Below, piece after piece: positions 1 to 5,725 of a DNA stretch of 23,904 nt. The notes below the pieces were generated by a model. The model did no database searches. It worked only from the letters and a program-made list of their open reading frames with translations, and was not told the DNA's origin. Numbering within the stretch: position 1 is the first letter of the stretch; each line of letters starts with the position of its first letter. This DNA comes from JBFLVQ01 sp040758525 (lineage in GTDB: Bacteria; Acidobacteriota; Blastocatellia; Chloracidobacteriales; JADJPF01). Location of the stretch: assembly GCA_040758525.1 (NCBI GenBank), contig JBFLVQ010000065.1, positions 1-23,904 of the forward strand, in the 5' to 3' direction. A program made the position numbers and the translations under genes.

Positions 1-46
1 TTCTGTTATCCCTCATTTACGAGTTAAAGTAATAGTGGATTGGCTG

Positions 47-1078
47 CTAAGCTAGCAATGGCATTACTTCATTAGCAAAACGTTCCATCTCTTCCAGCAT
101 AGGGCTCATTTGCATAAGGAATATTTCCACTCCAGCGTTTTGAAGCTCGTGTATACGCTCAGCAATCTGTTCAGGGGTGCCGATAAGTCCAGTGCGTAAA
201 CCACGGTTAGAGACGCTATAATCACGTAGCGTGAGTTCATATTCAAGTCTACTTTGTGTGGTGAAATCTTTAAATCCAAAATATCCAGCAGCAACTTTTA
301 CATTAGTAATACGGTCAAGCTCTTGCTGCACTTGAGCTTCATTCTTACGACAAATAACGTATGCGGCAATACCATAGGTCATAGGGGCAAGGTTGAGCGC
401 TTGTCTATTACGCTCCATCTCTGCAATTTTCGGTCGTATATTTTCCGGTGGATCGCCATGCATAAGATAGCCATCACAGTATCTAGAGATCATCTGTTTT
501 GCTTCTGCTGATTCACCACCTGCATATATTGTTGGCCGAGGTTTACGAATAGGTTTAGGGGCAAGATGGGCTTTTTCGACCTGATAATAATTACCGAGAT
601 AACTGAACTCTTCTTCACTCCACATACCTGCGATAATTTCTAAAAATTCACGAGTGCGTTCATAACGTTTATCATGAGATATCCATTCACCACCATACTC
701 GCGCATCTCCTGTTCCCACCAGGCAGAAACAACATTTAAGCTAAAACGTCCGCCTGAGATATTGTCGATATTGGCAGCCATCTTAGCAGTTATTGCTGGT
801 AACCTAAAGCCTGGTCGGATCGCATTCATCAATTCCAGTTTTTCTGTTACAGAAGCAAGTGCTGCGGAAGTTGTCCAACATTCCAACACAGGCGCATTTG
901 CACCCTTAATATCATTCAAGTTTAGTTCTGCTAATAACGCAATGTCATAGCCGATCTTTTCTGCTCTTTGCGCAATGCGTTTGTTATATTCGAAGGTTGC
1001 TTCCATCTGCTCATCATCGACATTGCGTAGCCAACCACCAAATATAGGCATCCAGAAACCAAATCGGATCTTCTTCAT
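47..1078 (-). CDS. LLM-class flavin-dependent monooxygenase, SfnG/SsuD-like
   Basis: This 343-residue protein belongs to the luciferase-like, FMNH2-dependent monooxygenases. Its layout matches the dimethylsulfone/alkanesulfonate monooxygenase branch: an N-terminal beta strand (IRFGFWMPIFGGWL), the AAxIDxxSGGRFxLNVVSxWW segment near residues 105-125, then HDKRYERTREFLEIIxGMW, the PKPxRKPRPTIYAGGxS phosphate-site region, and a C-terminal GTPEQIAERI helix. Known relatives cleave C-S bonds of sulfonates or sulfones with O2 and reduced flavin, releasing sulfite or sulfinate for sulfur assimilation. No flavin reductase gene is next to it. It starts 28 nt after the ATP-grasp gene and is probably its operon partner. 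The site before the ATG has only a weak purine tract, so translation may depend on the upstream gene. The exact substrate cannot be read from sequence; the family call is firm, the sulfone or sulfonate assignment is moderate. Confidence 0.85.
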   Translation of the reverse strand: MKKIRFGFWMPIFGGWLRNVDDEQMEATFEYNKRIAQRAEKIGYDIALLAELNLNDIKGANAPVLECWTTSAALASVTEKLELMNAIRPGFRLPAITAKMAANIDNISGGRFSLNVVSAWWEQEMREYGGEWISHDKRYERTREFLEIIAGMWSEEEFSYLGNYYQVEKAHLAPKPIRKPRPTIYAGGESAEAKQMISRYCDGYLMHGDPPENIRPKIAEMERNRQALNLAPMTYGIAAYVICRKNEAQVQQELDRITNVKVAAGYFGFKDFTTQSRLEYELTLRDYSVSNRGLRTGLIGTPEQIAERIHELQNAGVEIFLMQMSPMLEEMERFANEVMPLLA

Positions 1079-1106
1079 ATTACAAACTCACAATGGTCAA
1101 TTACTG

Positions 1107-2351
1107 TTAGCAAGCACAATAGTACTTGCGCGTAGCAAATAGACTCTCTATCAGTTTAATGAATGGTTGCGGATCATCGTGTGATAACACCGCCTCAATA
1201 ATTGTGGGATTCGCTGTTGTTTGTCCATTTATTAGCGCCAGCCAATCCTGATTAGTTAGATCTAAATCGGTAATATCAGGTCGCTCACGCCGTAAAGCAA
1301 AATAGTCTCTTAAGAATACCCAGCGCAGATTCTCTATTTGTCTGCTTGCGGGCTCAACTTTGCGATTAATTGCTTCTGCATACGATAACCAAGGTAGATC
1401 TATACCTGCTGCGATTGGCAGGCCAATCCATTTCCATACACGTGTATTAATATCTAGTAGCTTATAGTCGTGATCGCGCTCATCGTAGATAAATTCTACT
1501 TCGCTGATGCCGTGATAATTAAATTGATGAAGTATCTCTAGGCCACGTCGGGTAATTGACTCAATATAATGAGAGTCTACTAAACAGGCAGTACCAAAAT
1601 CTGGTGGGTATTGGGCAAGCTTACGGCCTACAAAAAGACCTTTGACTTTACCAGTTGGGCTAATATAGCTACACAGAGAGTAGAAGCTATCCACACCGGC
1701 ATTAACAATCTCTTGTGCTAATAAGGAATGGTGAGAAGCGCGCTGGCAGAACTGCAGAAAATCATCCTTATTTTCTACTCGAAATACCTTTTCTCCAAAT
1801 TCATTGGTAAATTCACGCTGCAGAGCAGGTTTCACAATACAGGGGAATGCTATTTCTCTAGCAATCTCTTGAGGAGATTGTTCACCTATATAGTAGGTTC
1901 GTGGGATTGGAATGGCCTGTTCTGTACATTTCTTGTAGAGAAGTTGTTTATCAAGTATACGTTCTATTGTTTCGATCTGAGAAAATGGTAGGATAAAATA
2001 CTTTTCCAGTTGTACACGATTACGCGCGACAGCAAATACCCATTCATCTAAACATGGAAACAGTACTGCCTTCTGTTTCAAAACTGTGCCAATCTCTAGT
2101 AACAAGTTGATAAAACCATCTACATCATCAAGTGGATATGGACATTGTCCAGCAACCTTGGTAAAGCGTGAATATCCTCCTAACCCCTGATCGTCGCTAT
2201 CAAGTGCTATGATTGGCACACCATACTTGCCTAATGAACGAGCTACTGCCAGACCAGTAATATGGCAGTTGAATATCAATGCAGGTGGTAGATCAACACT
2301 ATTTATCTCTGTACGTATTGCCGTAATTAGCTGAGATAGATTAGTGATCAT
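1107..2351 (-). CDS. ATP-grasp superfamily ligase (carboxylate-amine ligase type)
   Basis: This 414-residue soluble protein has an N-terminal Rossmann-like pre-ATP-grasp region (PALIFNCHITGLAVARSLGKYGVPIIALD), the nucleotide-binding lysine strand PCIVKPALQREF near residues 170-180, the SLLAQEIV strand, and a C-terminal metal site SEVEFIYD followed by YKLLDINTRVWKW. This pattern fits the uncharacterised ATP-grasp carboligases of the COG3919 kind. Such enzymes activate a carboxylate as an acyl phosphate and join it to an amine or thiol; the substrate here is unknown. It is the first full-size gene after the polycysteine leader and precedes the monooxygenase by 28 nt, so a role in sulfur or thiol metabolism is plausible by context only. 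The last three residues are Cys-Ala-Cys, which is unusual for the family. A moderate AAAGAGAA tract lies before the ATG. Confidence 0.8.
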   Translation of the reverse strand: MITNLSQLITAIRTEINSVDLPPALIFNCHITGLAVARSLGKYGVPIIALDSDDQGLGGYSRFTKVAGQCPYPLDDVDGFINLLLEIGTVLKQKAVLFPCLDEWVFAVARNRVQLEKYFILPFSQIETIERILDKQLLYKKCTEQAIPIPRTYYIGEQSPQEIAREIAFPCIVKPALQREFTNEFGEKVFRVENKDDFLQFCQRASHHSLLAQEIVNAGVDSFYSLCSYISPTGKVKGLFVGRKLAQYPPDFGTACLVDSHYIESITRRGLEILHQFNYHGISEVEFIYDERDHDYKLLDINTRVWKWIGLPIAAGIDLPWLSYAEAINRKVEPASRQIENLRWVFLRDYFALRRERPDITDLDLTNQDWLALINGQTTANPTIIEAVLSHDDPQPFIKLIESLFATRKYYCAC

Positions 2352-2421
2352 TTTATATTCTCTTTTCTCTGATTAATTAAGTTGCTTAAGGAATAGGGAT
2401 AGAGACGAAGGTATTAGCAAC
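2352..2421 (-). promoter_or_regulatory. candidate attenuator between leader peptide and ATP-grasp gene
   Basis: Read on the minus strand, the last Cys codons and stop of the leader contain GTTGCT (2421-2416), complementary to AGCAAC (2386-2381) further down the transcript. AGCAAC overlaps a small competing hairpin, TTAAG-CAA-CTTAA (2389-2377). A TCTCT stretch just after the leader (about 2405-2401) can pair with the AGAGA that precedes the ATP-grasp start. A ribosome stalled on the Cys codons would mask GTTGCT and change these pairings. The stems are short (5-6 bp), so this is a hypothesis and not a demonstrated attenuator. Confidence 0.35.
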
Positions 2422-2479
2422 AACAGCGGCAACAACAACAATGATGGGTAGATTTTTGTTGTGGGTTTGTTATAAACAT
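2414..2479 (-). CDS. polycysteine leader peptide upstream of the ATP-grasp/monooxygenase operon
   Basis: This 22-codon frame (stop included) starts with ATG at 2479-2477, opens MFITNPQQKST and closes HHCCCCRCCC directly before TAA. Seven of the last eight residues are cysteine, coded TGT TGT TGT TGC, then CGC, then TGT TGT TGC. It lies 62 nt before the ATP-grasp gene, on the same strand. There is no Shine-Dalgarno sequence, but the best promoter upstream would start RNA at about 2480, giving a leaderless message. Leaderless polycysteine short ORFs that act as cysteine-responsive attenuators of sulfur operons are known from mycobacteria; the downstream SfnG/SsuD-like enzyme fits that role. An in-frame ATG at 2509 would give 31 residues. 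Alternatives are a cysteine-rich modified-peptide precursor tailored by the ATP-grasp enzyme, or a chance GTT-rich repeat. Confidence 0.65.
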   Translation of the reverse strand: MFITNPQQKSTHHCCCCRCCC

Positions 2480-2486
2480 AACCGAG

Positions 2487-2515
2487 AGATTAATAGTATT
2501 AATTCTCATTGTCAA
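2487..2515 (-). promoter_or_regulatory. sigma-70-type promoter for leader peptide operon
   Basis: On the minus strand TTGACA (2515-2510) is followed after 17 nt by TAATCT (2492-2487). The -35 box is perfect and the -10 box moderate. The expected start point, about 7 nt further, is 2480, one base before the leader ATG. A perfect 10-bp palindrome TTGCTAGCAA (2519-2528) abuts the -35 region, and an 11-bp palindrome TAATAGTATTA (2491-2501) sits in the spacer; either could be an operator. Confidence 0.5.
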
Positions 2516-2545
2516 TCATTGCTAGCAAAAATTGCAGAACTTCTC

Positions 2546-3454
2546 TTATTCGCTGGGCAATGTTGATTGGAAGGGTTGGATAATCTCTTGCTGCTTGTCT
2601 TGATGGCAGACAATACAAGAGGCTTGGCCACGCTCAGCCAGATCAGAGACTAATGTATAGGTTAGCCCATTGTCGGTCCAGGTAATAACTTTTAAGCCAT
2701 CGATAGTTTGAAAGTGGAAAGAGATATTTTGCGAAACAATTCTCTCTCCTCCGGCAGGCTGTACCGTATTTGCCGAGGTAACCACTAGAGAGATTAACCG
2801 GCCTTCCATACGATAAGCAATATAGGCAGCATAATCATTTTCAAATCCAACCAGTCGCGCACCTTCTAAAATATAGGGCTTAGGGTGATCAGGAGGAGCC
2901 TCGTAATTAGGTAATTTCAAATTAAACACCAATTTGCCATTAAACCAATCGGTAACCGCGTTAGCTGAATCGGTGGTGATCTCTAAAGGTAGACTCCCTT
3001 TTTGACGTCGCAAATGATTATTGACTGCCATCAATACAAAAGCGGATGAGCGATCGAGTTTGGAAGGAATGTTTATCCATAAACCTGCTATTGCGATCAG
3101 AAGTATTATAGCAGCAGCTATCTTCAACCAGGGCGAGCTTAAATTGGTAGCCCAGATATGTCGGCGTACCAGCTTAGTTATCTGTTGGCGTAATTCTGCC
3201 GGCGCGGGCTGGGAATATTCGACATCAACGTTAGCCTGTACTAGTTGTTCAATAGAGTCACGTAACGGTGTGGGAGCATGATAAAGAGGCGCCTGTGCAC
3301 GCAAGGTCAGCAGCCAATCTTGTTCTTTCTCTAATACTATTCGGCAATTATTACAGCTATTTATATGAGTTTTAAACTGAGCCAGTTCAATACCCTGTAA
3401 CTCATTATCAATATATAAATGAATAATTCGGCGGGCTTCTTCGCAGTAAATCAT
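2546..3454 (-). CDS. transmembrane anti-sigma factor with zf-HC2 domain and periplasmic CXXCH motif
   Basis: This 302-residue protein begins with a zinc-binding anti-sigma domain: Cys4, then His30-x3-Cys34-x2-Cys37, the HxxxCxxC signature that clamps ECF sigma factors. One membrane segment follows near residues 110-128 (IAAAIILLIAIAGLWI), then a periplasmic domain of about 170 residues ending in Cys280-Ile-Val-Cys-His284. CXXCH is the covalent haem attachment motif of c-type cytochromes, although here it could bind zinc or act as a redox pair. I chose ATG at 3454 over TTG at 3460 because AGGA sits 9 nt upstream of the ATG. The gene starts 18 nt after the sigma factor and is surely co-transcribed with it. 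It should hold the sigma factor at the membrane until a periplasmic signal releases it. Confidence 0.88.
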   Translation of the reverse strand: MIYCEEARRIIHLYIDNELQGIELAQFKTHINSCNNCRIVLEKEQDWLLTLRAQAPLYHAPTPLRDSIEQLVQANVDVEYSQPAPAELRQQITKLVRRHIWATNLSSPWLKIAAAIILLIAIAGLWINIPSKLDRSSAFVLMAVNNHLRRQKGSLPLEITTDSANAVTDWFNGKLVFNLKLPNYEAPPDHPKPYILEGARLVGFENDYAAYIAYRMEGRLISLVVTSANTVQPAGGERIVSQNISFHFQTIDGLKVITWTDNGLTYTLVSDLAERGQASCIVCHQDKQQEIIQPFQSTLPSE

Positions 3455-3472
3455 AAACAACGATCCTAAAAC

Positions 3473-4030
3473 TTATTTAATTACTCCCGCTAAAATGTTT
3501 CGCAACATTAATCGGGCTCGATTCAATCGCGACATAATTGTGCCTTCGGCACACTGCATGATTTTAGCTATCTCACGATAGCTAAAGCCCTCCATCTCTC
3601 GCAACAGAATCACCTCGCGATATACATCAGGAAGGCTCTCAATTGCCATACGTACTTGCTTAATCTTGATAGTTCGTAGTAGCGAAAGCTCAGGTGTATC
3701 GCCTTGTGCTACTAGTCCGTCTGATAACTGAGCTTCATCATTTTCAGATTCAATACGGACAAATTGTGGCCCAGACTTCTCACGACGATATTGGTTTAAC
3801 CAGATATTACGCAGTATTATAAACATCCACGATTTTAGGTGTGTACCAGGAGTAAACTGCTCCCAAGATCGTAGTGTATGAACATAGGTCTCTTGTACTA
3901 AATCGGCGGCCACTCCTTCATTACGAGAGAGTGTCATAGCAAACCCATAGAGAGCATCTAGGTGTTGTAGGGTCGCCTCTGCGAAAGTCGATCGTGTATA
4001 TAAGTCCTTACCAAGCACAGGAGATTCCAT
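3473..4030 (-). CDS. ECF-type RNA polymerase sigma factor
   Basis: This 185-residue protein has sigma region 2 at about residues 20-85 (LQHLDALYGFAMTLSRN, then AADLVQETYVHTLRSW and LKSWMFIILRNIWLNQYRR) and region 4 at about 124-180. The helix-turn-helix is FSYREIAKIMQCAEGTIMSRLNRAR. No region 1 or 3 is present, so it is a group 4 (ECF) factor. It directs RNA polymerase to a small stress regulon and is probably held by the anti-sigma factor coded just downstream. It is divergent from a di-haem peroxidase-like gene, a likely target. AGAGAGG abuts the ATG with no spacer, an odd arrangement; GTG at codon 5 would give 12 nt of spacing and is an alternative start. Confidence 0.93.
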   Translation of the reverse strand: MESPVLGKDLYTRSTFAEATLQHLDALYGFAMTLSRNEGVAADLVQETYVHTLRSWEQFTPGTHLKSWMFIILRNIWLNQYRREKSGPQFVRIESENDEAQLSDGLVAQGDTPELSLLRTIKIKQVRMAIESLPDVYREVILLREMEGFSYREIAKIMQCAEGTIMSRLNRARLMLRNILAGVIK

Positions 4031-4235
4031 CCTCTCTTAGATAATACAACAATTCAGATGAAAAAATATTCCTAACTTTTTCCCGGAAGTTCACTAATGT
4101 GATAGGGAATAAATTATCTAGGAGAATTGTTATTCTTATTGAAAGCAATAAAAGCTGCTACTATCGCCACTTTCCGTGACCAAAGATCATTCACGGGGAG
4201 TTGCGTGAAGTGTGCTCATTAAAGGAGGAGTCATT
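4031..4235. promoter_or_regulatory. divergent intergenic region between sigma factor and cytochrome
   Basis: This 205-bp region must hold promoters for both directions. An inverted repeat AACTT (4074-4078) and AAGTT (4087-4091) flanks TTTCCCGG, and GGAAGTT (4085-4091) resembles an ECF -35 element, but no convincing -10 lies at the usual distance. Nearer the cytochrome, CCGTGA (4174-4179) pairs with TCACGG (4191-4196) around an 11-nt loop in what should be the 5' untranslated leader. I see no small gene here. Confidence 0.35.
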
Positions 4236-5612
4236 ATGCAGAAAAGAATAAAATTAATTCTTGTCGCAATATTGACGACAAGCTTTCTGCTCACAGTTTA
4301 TGCACAAGATGGAAAACGAGAATCGAGTTTTACACCAGTGGTGGAAGAGCCTTTTGAGGTTGTACTGGCTCGTGACAAGGCTAATAAGTCTAAAGTCATG
4401 GCCGAACACCAAAAACTCCTCGAAGAACGTTATGACTTATCCCGGCGTGTTGATCAAGGTGTTACTATGACACGGGGTAAACCGATCCCTATAGGACCAG
4501 TCGCCAAACTTGCCGCAGGAGTAACTTGGGAAACATTAGCAGAAATGTCTCCTGAACAGATACGAGAAAAGGGATTATGGCCCAAAGGATTCTTGCCATT
4601 ACCACATATTAGTCATCCTGTTGGAGGGATGGTCTTTCCTCAGCAAGAGATAAAGCAGTTAGCGAGGTTGGAACGCTTTGATATGGACTTTGATCTACCA
4701 GAACACTTCCTACCAGAGTTTCCCCCCGCTATCTTTCTTACTACACGGCCTGATCTAGGAGACGTTTCTAAAGGACAGTTGGTAACCGTAGACAATTTCT
4801 ATGAACTCTTTAATGGAATTCTTAATCCCAAACAACTAGATGGACTAAGACTGTTGGTGACACAGTTTCCCCAACAACAATTCAATGCTACCGCCGATCG
4901 TAAAACAGAAAAACCATCTGGAATGTTAGGGGTAGCCTGTTTAGATTGCCATGTTAATGGTCATACCTCAGCAGCTACACACCTAGTTGGAGATATTCGC
5001 CCTCAAGAGCATAGACGTCGTATCGATACACCATCACTACGAGGTGTCAATATTCAACGGCTGTTCGGTTCACAGCGTGCCTTACGCTCGATCGAAGATT
5101 TTACTGAATTTGAGCAGCGTGCAGCTTACTTTGATGGTGATCCTGTGACTGCTACTAAGAAAGGCGTAAACTTTCTTGATCGTGGTCATCAGGTCCACCT
5201 AATGGCTGAGGTACAGGAGTTATTTGATTTTCCACCGGCGCCAAAATTGAACATCTATGGACGACTCGATCCCAAAAAAGCCAGCCAAGCAGAACTGCGT
5301 GGTGAGGCGCTATTCTTCAATAAAGCCCAATGTTTTGTCTGCCACACACCACCATATTATACCGATGGGCTAATGCACGATCTGAAAGTTGAACGTTTCT
5401 TCAAACCTCGTAAAGAAGCAGGAATGATGATGACAGCACAAGGACCGATCAAAACATTTCCTTTACGAGGAATTAAAGAGTCACCACCATATTTGCATGA
5501 TGGGCGGCTGTTAACGTTAGAAGATGTTGTCGAGTTTTTCAACCTTATACAAGAGCTAAAACTTACCAAACAAGAAAAAGCGGATCTAGTGGCTTTCCTG
5601 CGTGCACTGTAA
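4236..5612 (+). CDS. secreted di-haem cytochrome c peroxidase/MauG-like protein
   Basis: This 458-residue protein has an N-terminal signal peptide (KRIKLILVAILTTSFLLTVYA, cut near AQDG) and two haem c sites, Cys235-Leu-Asp-Cys-His239 and Cys366-Phe-Val-Cys-His370. The C-terminal sequence LRGIKESPPYLHDGRLLTLEDVVEFFN (split here as LRGIKESPPYLHDG and RLLTLEDVVEFFN) is typical of the CCP/MauG family. Family members reduce peroxides or oxidise protein substrates in the periplasm. The start at 4236 is preferred over GTG at 4212 because AAAGGAGGAG lies 5 nt before it and the signal peptide then begins correctly. It is longer than classical bacterial CCPs (about 320-350 residues), with an extra N-terminal region before the first haem. 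Being divergent from the sigma/anti-sigma pair, it is probably under their control. Confidence 0.87.
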   Translation: MQKRIKLILVAILTTSFLLTVYAQDGKRESSFTPVVEEPFEVVLARDKANKSKVMAEHQKLLEERYDLSRRVDQGVTMTRGKPIPIGPVAKLAAGVTWETLAEMSPEQIREKGLWPKGFLPLPHISHPVGGMVFPQQEIKQLARLERFDMDFDLPEHFLPEFPPAIFLTTRPDLGDVSKGQLVTVDNFYELFNGILNPKQLDGLRLLVTQFPQQQFNATADRKTEKPSGMLGVACLDCHVNGHTSAATHLVGDIRPQEHRRRIDTPSLRGVNIQRLFGSQRALRSIEDFTEFEQRAAYFDGDPVTATKKGVNFLDRGHQVHLMAEVQELFDFPPAPKLNIYGRLDPKKASQAELRGEALFFNKAQCFVCHTPPYYTDGLMHDLKVERFFKPRKEAGMMMTAQGPIKTFPLRGIKESPPYLHDGRLLTLEDVVEFFNLIQELKLTKQEKADLVAFLRAL

Positions 5613-5621
5613 CACTCCCTT

Positions 5622-5652
5622 ACAGCAGGGCAATTCTGCCCTGCTGTTTTTT
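5622..5652 (+). terminator. Rho-independent terminator after cytochrome gene
   Basis: An 11-bp perfect stem, ACAGCAGGGCA (5622-5632) and TGCCCTGCTGT (5637-5647), closes an ATTC loop and runs into six T residues (5647-5652). It lies 9 nt past the stop codon and separates this gene from the large gene pair downstream. Confidence 0.93.
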
Positions 5653-5701
5653 CCCACTGCATAAACCTCAATAAGAAATAAACTATTGATAGGATACAAA
5701 T

Positions 5702-5725
5702 ATGCAAATAATATTTGTAAGATGA
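5702..5725 (+). CDS. possible 7-residue upstream reading frame overlapping the next start
   Basis: ATG at 5702 has an AGGA 8 nt upstream and reads MQIIFVR before TGA at 5723-5725. The stop overlaps the likely start of the large gene (ATGA at 5722-5725). The large gene's own start has no good ribosome binding site, so reinitiation from this micro-frame could load it. It may also be chance. Confidence 0.3.
   Translation: MQIIFVR

Noticed and set aside
1..46. Possible start of another minus-strand gene (ATG at 16-14) after the monooxygenase
   Set aside because: Only five codons are visible and no ribosome binding site is present.
2414..2450. Simple GTT/AAC trinucleotide repeat as the sole explanation for the Cys run
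   Set aside because: The run is interrupted by TGC, CGC and TGC, is preceded by His-His, ends exactly at a stop, and lies behind a promoter; kept as a competing explanation but less likely.
2491..2515. Fur-box-like sequence (AATGAGAATTAATACTATTAA) in the leader promoter
   Set aside because: It resembles GATAAT repeats loosely, but symmetry fits a simple TAATA/TATTA palindrome better and no iron gene is nearby.
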